DNA from: Vicia villosa
Lineage: Eukaryota; Streptophyta; Magnoliopsida; Fabales; Fabaceae
Direction: 5' to 3'
Length of the DNA: 64,000 bases
Assembly (NCBI RefSeq): GCF_029867415.1
Contig: NC_081181.1
Span: 69,846,144 to 69,910,143, forward strand
The translations under genes were made by a program, and so were the position numbers. Below, in pieces: positions 32,801-42,883 of the stretch. Under the pieces are notes generated by a model. It did no database searches. It was not told the DNA's origin and was given only the letters and a program-made list of their open reading frames with translations. Each line of letters opens with the position of its first letter. The stretch's first letter is position 1.

Positions 32801-33571
32801 CGCTCTGAAGGGTTAATATCACACTTCGCCAGCCAAGAAGTAAACGCCATTGATGATGAAGGGACATACTTGAACCACATCATTCAGCCATATCCAGACG
32901 AAATTCCACCCATTACCATGGGAATGTGGGATGCTGTGGGAGGACCAAATGACGGTTACAACTACCAGTATATCACACCTCAGAATTCTTACATTGCTCT
33001 GGAAGATCTTACTCCAACAGAAGAGGGTAATCAAAATGACGGAAGTATCACAAGTCCCGTCACTCAGCAATATCAAAATCCACCCAAAGAAGTATGGGAC
33101 ACGCTAGGAGAACCCAGCGGCAAATACGACTATATGGTGAAATATTCCGCTCCTCCGAGCTTTTCAACTCCCATCAAAGACATTGTCCCGACTGGATGGG
33201 ACGAACAGTACGACGACAACTTCGCTCTTGAAGAAGCCAGGAAGATGCCAAACAACGAAGGTTATTTTCTGTCACAGTACACTCCTTATCAGGATGCACA
33301 AGTCTCTATTCAAAACATCATTCCTACTGCATGGGACGGCCTTATCGAGCATCTCGCTCAGCCAATAGAGGGACCTCCACCTGGATTCTCATATCCAACA
33401 AATCATCAAACTTATCCTGAAGAATTACCTACGCATTTTCCCACTAGCGGAATCAATGCTACGGAAGACGAAAAGAACAACTGCAACTGGAACAGCTGGG
33501 TGCTCCCTGCTAACAACGGTGGATTGAACAACTGGAAAGCAGAGGATGTGATCTCCTTTGATCAGGAGTAA
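29807..33571 (+). CDS. gag-pro: Ogre Gag-protease
   Basis: 1,254 codons from ATGGAATCTGAGG; an in-frame ATG at 29762 would precede the acceptor-like site and is less likely. Order: N-terminal coiled coil and Lys-rich then acidic linker (residues 1-120); Gag core (about 140-310; LEWYYQLENTKVHTWEELAA, RTQLRGMSMGPKESFKEYAQ); a CAYHSNCPGHDADHC metal-binding-like motif (about residue 420), which replaces the usual zinc knuckle; a second Cys cluster CDPDCFYC (about 505); aspartic protease with DNGSSLNVLP (Asp codon 32198) and LLGRPWIH. The last ~300 residues hold three degenerate repeats (VWDTLGEP, TGWDEQY, TAWDGL). The frame ends TAA at 33571, but a GT donor overlaps this stop, so the main product may be spliced onto pol. 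Confidence 0.9.
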   Translation: MESEASIKNLEVQNAQVQVAILELAKGQQELKALILKKKKKPKESAGLSYLRRKIKIPVKKIKKPPIPEIVGDGEQEDNQSNQGSAKPSLSSNEEEDHSGDEQDDDKYQQLEDRMKAMEIQKIPGLDFNDLGLVSDVVIPPKFKVPTFAKYDGVSCPKLHLRSYVRKIQPHTTDNKLWIHFFQESLSGTQLEWYYQLENTKVHTWEELAAAFYKQYQYNADLTPTRTQLRGMSMGPKESFKEYAQKWRDMAGRVQPPLSDRELVDMFMGTLTGPFYSHLLGSSSSGFTDLILTGERVESGIRNGKIQVGSSSGTTKRPIRNEVNTAQIQTSHKSDQHQSVGAVMISASAPQKDQQPKYTHRPDAPRRTFTKINMPISQALQHLLKADLITLRGPPKNVNTSSLNYRPDATCAYHSNCPGHDADHCWALKNKIQDMIDAGEIEFDPPETPNVITAPMPKHDKTVNAIIDTVYIYDVNEVSIPLLEVKRKFIQAGYFPGCDPDCFYCSRQPNGCENLKMGIQKHMDRRIIMIERLPSMDMLGKVFANGIRMEDVSVISSLPFKISTKAPFKLSATLKVASVVIARPTPFPYSSDKAVPWGYDTNVYIHGVKQDPSTKEDATLTTSAVSNIAGTSKITRSGRIFSPEISPNIAASPIQVPIPIPDINTRGKEPLIEPVQNPVEITAEDPSKQEMDEILKIICKSDYNIVEQLGHTASKISMLSLLKYSEAHAKALMKFLQAAHVPQEIPIDQFENCVASLTVPNGLGFSDVDLTPAGRNHNKALHISIECNGTTLSHVLIDNGSSLNVLPKVILEKLDFKGVVLQPSDVVVRAFDGSTRTVYGEVKLPIRVGSQTFDVIFSVIDVLPTYSCLLGRPWIHGANAVTSTLHQKLKYPVKGKVVTVYGEEEYMVSHLSNDKYVEMEGESIETPYQAFEVVSPDISTTKHIPATPATTMASLKDAKAMIEQGDRTVWGQLPDIPYKSDKLGLGYNGENQKNDQNPRSEGLISHFASQEVNAIDDEGTYLNHIIQPYPDEIPPITMGMWDAVGGPNDGYNYQYITPQNSYIALEDLTPTEEGNQNDGSITSPVTQQYQNPPKEVWDTLGEPSGKYDYMVKYSAPPSFSTPIKDIVPTGWDEQYDDNFALEEARKMPNNEGYFLSQYTPYQDAQVSIQNIIPTAWDGLIEHLAQPIEGPPPGFSYPTNHQTYPEELPTHFPTSGINATEDEKNNCNWNSWVLPANNGGLNNWKAEDVISFDQE

Positions 33572-33830
33572 ATGCCATTTCCTGTTTTCTTTGTGTATAT
33601 TGTGCAAAGATAAAAGTGGTTCCTGAACAATCGAACCATGAGCTTGAAAGCCGTGTGCCTTAGCACAACGGTCCTTCTACAAAAAGGGTTTGTCATATCA
33701 TGATTATGTGCATTCAATAAAATCATGGGATGCTTGCATGTTCAAAATTTTGTGATCCTTTTTCTTTCTTTATTCGCTTTCAAATAGCTATGTTTTTCTC
33801 TTCATACACACTCACATATCTACCATGCAG
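33568..33830 (+). other. Predicted intron between protease and reverse transcriptase
   Basis: Donor GTAAAT at 33568 overlaps the gag-pro stop; acceptor TACCATGCAG ends at 33830. Removing these 263 bp deletes the stop and joins gag-pro and pol in the same frame (intron phase 2); the combined coding length, 7,209 nt, is divisible by three. A spliced intron at this place is reported for Ogre elements in the literature; the exact sites here are my prediction. Confidence 0.75.
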
Positions 33831-36800
33831 ATTCACATACACGCTGGATCCAGTCAATAACGACTCTGCTATTGCCCGTCATGACTTTGAAAATCCGATC
33901 TACCAAACTGAGGACGAAAGTGAGGAAGATTGTGAAGTGCCAAGAGAAATTGCAAGACTTCTAGAACAAGAAGAAAAAGCCATACAGCCTCATGAGGAGC
34001 CGATTGAGGTCATCAACTTGGGCAGTGACGAAGAAAAGAAAGAGGTCAGAATTGGGGCTGACTTAGAAAACAGTGTCAAGCAAAGACTGATTCAATTGTT
34101 GCAAGACTACGCCGAGATATTCGCCTGGTCTTATCAAGATATGCCTGGCCTTGACACGGACATTGTAGTTCATCGCCTGCCAATCAAAGAAGGAAGCACT
34201 CCGGTCAAACAGAGACTGCGAAGGAGTAAGCCTGATATGTCAAAAAAGATCAAAGACGAGGTTGAAAAACAATTCAATGCCGGATTCCTAAAAGTTGTAA
34301 GTTATCCTCCTTGGATAGCTAACATCGTGCCTGTACCCAAAAAAGACGGGAAAGTCAGAATGTGTGTAGACTACAGAGATCTGAACCGGGCAAGCCCTAA
34401 AGATGATTTCCCTTTACCGCACATCGATGTACTAGTTGACAATACCGCACAATGCAAGGTATTCTCCTTTATGGACGGATTCTCAGGGTACAATCAAATC
34501 AAGATGGCACCCGAAGACATGGAAAAAACAACCTTCACAACTCCCTGGGGAACCTTTTGTTACAAAGTAATGCCCTTTGGTCTAAAAAATGCTGGAGCTA
34601 CCTACCAACGAGCAATGGTAACACTATTTCATGATATGATTCATCAGGAAATAGAGGTGTATGTCGATGACATGATCGCAAAATCCAACACCGAAGAAGA
34701 ACATTTGAGTCATTTACACAAGCTGTTTGACAGACTCAAGAAATACAGATTGCGACTGAACCCGAACAAGTGTACCTTTGGAGTAAGATCCGGTAAACTC
34801 TTAGGTTTCATCGTCAGCAGTAAAGGTATTGAGGTTGATCCTGCCAAGGTCAAAGCCATTCAAGAAATGCCTATACCCCGTACCGAGAAACAAGTCAGAG
34901 GATTCTTGGGACGTCTAAACTACATAGCCAGATTCATTGCCCATATGACTCCTACTTGTGTGCCAATCTTCAAATTACTGAAGAAAGATCAAGTGGAAAG
35001 ATGGAATGACAAATGCCAGTTAGCCTTTGATAAAATCAAAGAATACCTTCAAAAACCGCCAATCTTGTTACCTCCTGTGGAAGGCAGACCTCTGATAATG
35101 TACCTAACTGTGTTAGAAGATTCAATGGGGTGTGTACTCGGACAACATGACGATTCCGGTCGAAAGGAGCACGCAATCTACTATCTTAGCAAAAAGTTTA
35201 CCGATTGTGAAACAAGATACTCACTACTCGAAAAAACTTGCTGTGCCTTAGCATGGGCGGCTCGCCGACTAAGACAGTATATGCTAAATCACACCACTTT
35301 CCTGATCTCCAAGATGGATCCAATCAAATACGTGTTCGAAAAACCTGCTCTCTCTGGAAGGATTGCAAGATGGCAAATGATCCTAACAGAATATGACATT
35401 CAATACACTTCGCAAAAAGCAATCAAAGGAAGTGTGGTAGCTGATCATTTAGCTCATCAAGCAGTAGATGATTATCAGGCATTGAACTTTGACTTCCCAG
35501 ACGAAGACATTATGCTAGTCAATGACTACAAACAACCAGGATCCCGATGGACTATGGTTTTTGACGGAGCTTCTAATGCGCTCGGCAATGGCATCGGAGC
35601 TGTGATCATTTCCCCCACAGGAGGTCATACACCCTTCACCGCCAGATTGTGTTTCAATTGCACCAACAATATAGCCGAATACGAAGCATGCATTCTGGGT
35701 CTCAAAGCTGCAATTGATCTAAAAATCAAATTCCTTGAAGTCTACGGAGACTCGGCCTTGGTAATCTACCAAGTCAAAGGGGAATGGGACACAAAGCACC
35801 CAAATCTAATTCCATACAAAGAACATGTGTTGAGTTTGATTCCTTACTTCGAGGAGATCACTTTCGAACACATCCCACGCGAAGAAAATCAACTAGCTGA
35901 TGCCTTAGCTACCATGTCATCCATGTTCAAAGTCAATTGGGACGACGAAGCTCCTATGATCACCATTTACAGGCAAGACGAACCAGCCTATTGCAATGAG
36001 ATCGATACCAAACAAATGGAAGACAAATCATGGTTCCATGAAATACAAAGGTATCTCGAAACCCAGGAGTACCCTGAAGGGGCATCTATTAACGACAGAA
36101 AGTTTCTAAGGAGATTTGCCTCCAAATTCTTCCTAAGCAATGGAACTTTGTACAAGCGCAACCATGACTCGACTTTACTTCGTTGCGAAAACAAGAAGGA
36201 AGCAGAACAAATCATGGAAGACATACACAATGGTACCTTCGGTACTCATTCCAACGGACATACAATGGCTAAAAAGATCTTGAGAGCAGGTTACTACTGG
36301 TCTACCATGGAGACAGATTGCCATCATCATTCCAAATCTTGTCACAAATGCCAGATATATGCCGACAAAGTGCATGTACCTCCAGTTCCATTAAACGTTC
36401 TGACGGCTCCTTGGCCTTTCGCAATGTGGGGTATTGATATGATTGGAGAAATCAAACCTACTGCTTCCAACGGACATCGCTTTATCCTGGTCGCTATTGA
36501 CTACTTCACAAAGTGGGTAGAGGCAGCTTCATATGCTTCTGTCACCAAGAATGTGGTAGCCAGGTTTATCAAGCACAATCTCATTTGTCGGTACGGCATC
36601 CCCGAAAGGATCATCACTGACAATGGCACGAATCTAAACAACAAAATGATTACTGAACTCTGCACGCAGTTCCAGATCAAACATCATAATTCTTCTCCAT
36701 ATCGACCAAAGATGAACGGCGCTGTCGAAGCCGCCAACAAAAACATCAAGAAAATCATACAAAAGATGACAGTAACCTACAAAGACTGGCATGAGATGTT

Positions 36801-37278
36801 ACCTTTTGCTCTTCATGGTTATCGCACATCTGCGCGTACTTCAACAGGGGCAACTCCATTCTCGTTAGTCTACGGTATGGAAGCAGTTCTCCCAATCGAA
36901 ATCCAGATTCCTTCCTTAAGGATCATGAAAGAAGCCGATCTAGACGAAGACGATTGGATTCAAACTCGATTCGACCAAATACACTTGATCGATGAGAAAA
37001 GACTTGCAGCTATCTGTCATGGCCAGCTATACCAAAAGCGCATGATCAAAGCATTCAACAAGAAAGTCAAAAGTCAAGCATACCAAACTGGTGGCTTGGT
37101 TATCAAACGCATCATCTTACCACAAGGTGATCCCAGAGGCAAATGGACCCCCACCTACGAGGGACCATTCATAATCAAGAAAATATTCTCCGGCGGTGCC
37201 ATGTTGCTTACCACCATGGATGGCGAGGATTTCCCACACCCTGTGAATGCGGACATAGTCAAAAAGTACTTTGCTTAA
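33831..37278 (+). CDS. pol: Ogre Pol: reverse transcriptase, dual RNase H, integrase
   Basis: About 1,149 codons when read from the predicted acceptor. RT: VRMCVDYRDLNRASPKDDFP, MPFGLKNAGATYQ, active site YVDD at 34660-34671. A first RNase H-like region follows (SMGCVLGQHD...IYYLSKKF, about 35120-35460), missing clear acidic residues, so probably a connection domain. Then comes a second, archaeal-type RNase H with DGASN (Asp codon 35563), IAEYEA, GDSALV and LADALA; this dual arrangement is typical of the Tat lineage. Integrase: CHKCQ zinc-binding region; catalytic Asp at 36436 (GIDMIG), Asp at 36619 (TDNGTN) and Glu at 36727 (NGAVEAANKN). No chromodomain. The frame is intact to TAA. Confidence 0.95.
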
Positions 37279-37298
37279 AAAAAAAAAAATACAGCTCG

Positions 37299-37438
37299 CT
37301 AAGTTGAAAACCTGAAAGGGCAACTTAGGCAAAAATGAGCATCTCGGTGGATTGAAAACCCGAAAGGGCGATCCAGGCAAAAATTAGAGACAAAACAAAT
37401 ACAATCCCGGTAGGCTGAAAACCTGAAAGGGCAGCCTA
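37299..37438 (+). ncRNA. Three tandem covarying hairpins after the Ogre pol stop
   Basis: Each unit has an outer stem, an AAAA bulge on the 5' side, a 3-bp inner stem CCY/GGG and a GAAA tetraloop. Outer stems differ but pair: CTAAGTTG/CAACTTAG (37299-37306 with 37321-37328), TGGATTG/CGATCCA (37348-37354 with 37369-37375, one T-G wobble), TAGGCTG/CAGCCTA (37411-37417 with 37432-37438). Each is followed by GGCAAAAAT. The constant AAAACCYGAAAGGG with changing stems is the pattern expected of conserved RNA structure. Confidence 0.75.
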
Positions 37439-37452
37439 GGCAAAAATTAGGG

Positions 37453-38650
37453 AATAAAGCATACAACTATGTCCCGCTCAGCTGCCTACTCACCGACAAG
37501 GTTCAACACCTCAAAGACACCGATCAGTCCAATCACTTTCTTCCAACAAGTGAGGGATGAGATGCTCGAAGACAGATTGGCAATAGCAGAATTGAAACTT
37601 GACTGGATCGTTCTCACATAGCTATTTCTTTTCATAAATACTTTTCAAAACTTTCTGACAATTTCCTACTTCTAGGATTGTTGTCTCCCTATACTAATCC
37701 GCCTATCACGGCACCTTTTCAAAAATCAATGCAGCTTATAACTAACATTTTCATTTTTTCTGTTTTGAATACGCGAGCATCCCAATGATATTTTGAATGA
37801 ACATATGCATTTGAATATGATTGATGTTTACCAGGAAAAACAGGAATAGCATTCCGGACATGTCCCAATTATTTGGACATTATCCTAAACCAGCATCAGA
37901 AGGAAGTTTCCCCAATGGAGACACATTCCTCAACAAATCCCTCAAAAAGATTTTTCTTTCGAAAGAAGTCTTATTCCCCAGCAGGGTTGTTCCAGATTAC
38001 TGTCTTCAGAAGGTGTGATCTCCGCACCCAAACTTGGTCAGATAGTGCATCGGAGGATTATGCATCTTCCTCATTCCCACTCCAAAGGGCGTCACAGTCC
38101 GAACTCTCAAAACTACTGTTCATCCCCGAGCAGTAATCAAAGATCCTTCAATAGAACATCCTGGTTCTCAAAGAATTTCCCCAACCCAGGGTACTCAAGC
38201 GAGACAGAAGATCATCAACAACCACGATGCCTTCACTTCCAAATGGCTAGCAGGGATTTATTTTCCCAATCACAATGCCTTCATTTCTTGACGACTAAGC
38301 TGGGATTTATTTTCCCAATCAGGAGCTTGACACGCTCTAAGCTGCATAAACCATGCATCACATTCACACTCATATTCACATTCACAATCATGCATCATAC
38401 GCATATTCATACACAACATAACTTGCATATTTCTCCTCTAGCTCGAGGATCTCATATCATACATGCATCATAGACATCGCATATTATTAACTTGATTTTT
38501 CAGGTAGACAGATGTCTTCAGCAAAGATGTTCTCACTCACATGCAGTGTTCATCCTGAATCTTATTCAGACAAGCAGTCCTTTCAGATACAATCAAACCA
38601 AAGATTCACTCTGAAGAACTCTCATTCTCAACTCATTTATCATCTAACCT
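37453..38650 (+). other. Ogre 3' UTR, proximal part
   Basis: Non-coding. A polypyrimidine/ATTCACA-rich stretch lies at about 38350-38470. Frames at 37821, 37873 and 38015 overlap one another and show no family signature. Confidence 0.6.
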
Positions 38651-38845
38651 TGCTAGTCTAAGGCGATACCTCAGACGGTTCCAGAACGATCTAGCATTTC
38701 AGATCTAAGGCGATACCTCCGACGGTTCCAGAACGATCTAGCATTTCAGATCTAAGGCGAAACCTCAGACGGTTCCAGAACGATCTAACATTGCAGATCT
38801 AAAGTGATACCTCAAACGGTTCCACAATGATCAACTTTCAAATCC
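38651..38845 (+). repeat. Four tandem 47-bp units in the Ogre 3' UTR
   Basis: Units start (CTAAGG/CTAAAG) at 38658, 38705, 38752 and 38799. Each contains GATCTAAGGCGATACCTCAG-like sequence and ends ACGATC. A fold GATC/GATC outside, GG/CC, a 4-nt bulge and ACC/GGT inside is possible in units two and three; in unit four the GG/CC pair is lost. The skeleton GATCTAA...ACGGT...ACGATC is shared with the array at 42884. Confidence 0.85.
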
Positions 38846-39080
38846 TTCATCAAGATATAATCAACAGATTCATTCTGATGAACAAACCATCAACACATTG
38901 TCCAGGTGGCATCCGAAAGCCCATCTCAGGTAATGTTTCAATCTGCCAACAACATTTCACAGACAACATTCAAATGCAACTTCCAACATCTCTGCTGATC
39001 AAGGTAAGTGCAAATTTTCAGGGCATCTATTTATTCAATCATCTTCTACCCTCAGATTTCAGACAATCTCTTCAGGTTTA

Positions 39081-39101
39081 AGAAGATTGAATAGGGGCAA
39101 C
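39081..39101 (+). other. Polypurine tract of Ogre
   Basis: AGAAGATTGAATAGGGGCAA then C, directly before TGTTATACCCC. Confidence 0.75.
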
Positions 39102-42100
39102 TGTTATACCCCAAAATTTGCCCACTTCTTTTTTCAGGAAAGTTTCAATATGAAAATTAAGAGTCTCATATAAACATGGATTTTTTCAAAATATCCTGAC
39201 ATATGAAGAACTTGGTTTTCAGAATTTTTCTTACACAGTAACTTGGCTTACAGTGGAATTTATTCTTACGCAAACGCCAAATACTGTTCTTTACTTCACA
39301 AATACTATTTATTTATTTTACAGATAAATAGTACTAACACAGTTCATGCAGGGTTAAATCTTTTTGCAGGCACAAAAATCAGGTACGCTTAACTGCCTCC
39401 TATACAGACAGTCCCTAATCAGGGTTTTTTCTTGTTTTAACAGGAGCAACAAGTTTTGAGAGCTCAAATGGATTTCATATACATCCATACATCTCAAAGT
39501 ACCATCATACAAATTTTCAAACTTCAATTCACTCAGACGCACCGTCAGCAGCTCAAACAGTCAACAGACGACCCGTTTGACCAAAAAAGTCAACTGACAG
39601 TCAAAAATGAAATTTTTTGTCAAAGTCCATATTTTGTCAAAGGATTCAACATTTGATCATTGGATGATCACAATTCATCAAGGAAAGATCAAAAATCAAC
39701 AAAAACCTAAGATTCAAAATTAGGGTTTTTTGCCTGAAAAGTCAACTCAACTTTGACTGATCATAACTCTCTCATCCTTCATCCAAAAAATGTCAACCAA
39801 AGCTCATTTTGAAGGAAATTCAATTATCTTTCAAATGCAATTGATCCCATGGTCATAGCATTCACCATTTGGAAAATATGGCCAAAGACATTACAGGTCA
39901 TTTTCAAAGTCAACAAAAAGACACTTTTTTCAAATAGACACACAAGGAGAACCAAAAATCATTTTGATATGAGACCAAAGACATTGGTTAGAGGACTCTT
40001 TGAGGTTTCCAAAAAGTGCAAGATCTCCTTCATATGACAAAAATTGAAGGATTTACACCTTGTTGAAGTTGGCTAAATTTTGGGAAAATGCATGAAATCA
40101 ACATTGCTCAAAAATGTTTTTTTTCCAAATGAGTCCAAGTTTTTATGGTCCAAACATCTTTGCCATGTTACTATGGGCCTCCCACGACCAAGACAAAGCC
40201 CACATCTTTATTGGCCATTTTTTGCATAATTTTATCTTACTTTAAGATTAAAATTAAAAGGAAAATGCATGGATAATGGTTGCTTGGCCTCCAAGTATGA
40301 CTCACTTCAAGGAATCTTCATTTTTCTGCAAGAATTGAAGAGCAAGACAAGAGCATTGAATGGAGTCAAGCTTGGTCAACAATTCAAAGATTTTTAATAT
40401 TTTAAAAATCAAACTTTCAACAAAGACAACAAAGCTTCTTAGCTTGAGTTCCAAGCAACTTTGGGCTATAAAAGAAGCATCATACTTCAGCAAAAGAAGG
40501 ACACACGAAATAGGGCAAGAGTATAGCAAGAAATATCACAAAAATTCTCAAAATTTGCATATACTTTGTAATTTTCAAATTCAAATTTCCAATCAATATC
40601 AATACCAATAAACACTTCTAATCATCTCCTCAAACATTATAGAGTAAGATTGAGCTCTAAATATAGACATATGAGAGTCGTATAAAGCACTTAAAGCTCT
40701 TCATGTACATATGAGCTTTATTTTCGTTTTTGTATATACAACTAATTTCACTGCAAACTAACCACCCTAACATCCTTATGGGGACCTATATGTGTGATCT
40801 GGGCCTTAGCATGAGTGTTCCAACGTGAGGATCAGGCTCCACCATTAAAACGAGTCCATGAGTGTTTAAGCTTCATCTTCTTCGTATCCATAGCTAGGAG
40901 CTTCAAACCTTAAAACAAATGACATATTTGGATTCAGGACACTCTAATTAGTGGATCTGGGTCACTTGTTTCTATTGCTAACTCGTATTTTTTGCAGGTT
41001 CATAGGTTGTTAAAAAACTGGAATTTTAACGTCCAAATAGGGGAGGTTAAAAACCCCCGCTATTTGAAGCTGAAAACCTCACTTCTGGAGGTTGAAGACG
41101 ACCACGCGTCCAAGCGTGGTTCGTCTGACTTTTCAGCGCGCCAAGGTGGCCCTTCCCTCAAATCTTATTCGCTGGTCAATCCAGCGTGGGCCCCTGCAAA
41201 GACTTTGAATCCCCTTGGATTCAGTGTACACCATCATACCATGCACCTACAAATCTGTGCCCTTGGATCAATCTCAAAGCCAATCCAACGCCTCACACAT
41301 GCAAGCTCACCATGCTCCTTCATTAATTGCCACACCAGATCAGTATCCTTATATTTTTAATTTTATTTTCTATTTTTATTTTAGTTTCTTTGATAAATTA
41401 ATTAAAAATAGTTAAAAACTTCCAAAAATTCCACAAAAAATATTTTAAACTTCTAAAATAATATATTATTTTATGAAACAAAAATATTTTATTTTTCTTC
41501 AAAATTTCAATATTTTTCATAATTAATTAGTATGTATTTGTATATTTGCTTATTAATTATTTTAATTAGTCAAAAAATCATAAAAAAGATTGTTCTTTGT
41601 GTTAAATATTGTTTATATATCATAAACTAATTTTGTACATATTTAGGATAATTTTCTCTTTAAGTTTTAATTATTTGTGTAATTATTTGCATAATTATGT
41701 TTTGATTAACTTAAAATATCCAAAAACAAATTTCAAAAATTCCAAAAAAATTAGTTTTGTTCTAAAATCAATTAACAAACATTTTGTACATATTTTTAAA
41801 CTTATTTGCTAGGTTTAATCATATTTCCATCTTTTCTTTATTTTAAATTAATTAATAATGCATTAATTATATTTAAAATAAATCACAAAAAATACAAAAA
41901 TATGCCTTTTATTTCTTGCAATTTAAAATTCCTAGATAAATGTATAGGATGTCAAATTCATGTAAATAGGCTAGTTTACATTTCCCGCACAATCGATGTA
42001 ATAGCGTAGATTTACTTTCTGCACTTTACATTTCCGCATTTTAATTTCCAGCACCCATATAAACTGCGTGTATGTCAAAGATAAAACTGAACCGTCAGAT

Positions 42101-42827
42101 CACTAACTTCAAAGATAAATATCTGAATTCAATCACAATCACATTTGCACCTCCTAGGGTAACCCCTTTTCACTCTTTTCAAAATCAAAGTTACATTTCT
42201 ACTGTTTCGAGTACAAAATCGAACCTTTTGTTTATATCCGACGAATGGATAGATTTTTAAAGGGAACAAGGATAAAGACCTCCTAACTCAGGGTAGACCT
42301 CCTAGTTTGCTTGCTCAAAATCAAAACAAACAAAATTCTCATACACTGTTGTTTTTTAAAACGAATTTTCCAAAAGACAATATTTTGTATACATCCAAAC
42401 ACGGATCATTACAAAATTAACGATCTTTTCAAAACATCTTTCGAAAGATAAACAAGCATTTGTATATATCCGCACAAGGATCATTACAAATTCTATTTGC
42501 AAAGGTATTTCAAAAACACAGGTAAAGCATTCCGAATCAATTGAAAAGTAAAGCAAATGAGCTAAGCAAACTAAAGAGCCCATGGATAACCATGGATACA
42601 AAGGGTGCTAACACCTTCCCTTTGTATAACCTACCCCCTTACCCAGAATCTCTCAAAGGTCTTTTTTCTGTTTCTTTTATAAACCTTTCCTTCATTGGAT
42701 AAAATAAAAGGTCGGTGGCGACTCTGTAAACTTTTTCAAAAGTGACGCGAAAGCGTCCGATCGACAAAAAAGAGTCAGTTCACGTATCCCACCCACGGAG
42801 GGGTATGGCCCGAAAGGACGGTCCACA
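39102..42827 (+). repeat. 3' LTR of Ogre
   Basis: 3,726 bp, TGTTATACCCC to GGACGGTCCACA. It lacks the 1,037-bp block of the 5' LTR (join at about 39371). Bases 39372-40424 and 41341-42827 are near-identical to the 5' LTR; the promoter/leader block 40425-41340 is a diverged version. TATA-like TATAAAAG at 40467-40474; U5 hairpin at 42596-42627. Confidence 0.9.
40467..40474 (+). promoter_or_regulatory. TATA box of the Ogre 3' LTR
   Basis: TATAAAAG at the position equivalent to 25135 in the 5' LTR. Confidence 0.5.
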
Positions 42828-42883
42828 TATACCTATTGCAGGATACAGGTACCGACAAATGAACGAAATCTCCAACTTTCCAA

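Larger units (their letters stand above)
22731..42827 (+). mobile_element. Full-length Ogre (Ty3/gypsy, Tat lineage) retrotransposon
   Basis: About 20.1 kb: 5' LTR, tRNA-Arg primer site, ORF1, gag-protease, spliced-out spacer, pol with RT, two RNase H-like regions and integrase, 3' UTR repeats, polypurine tract and 3' LTR. ORF1 before gag, the tRNA-Arg primer, an intron between protease and RT, and very long LTRs are hallmarks of Ogre. All three frames are open with catalytic residues in place. The LTRs are unequal (4,762 and 3,726 bp) and mosaic. The flanking five bases differ (GAAGG left, TATAC right), so no target duplication is seen. Confidence 0.9.

Noticed and set aside
22731..42827. 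Pararetrovirus or retrovirus-like origin with an envelope gene
   Set aside because: No frame lies between integrase and the 3' LTR that looks like an envelope; the structure is that of an Ogre retrotransposon.
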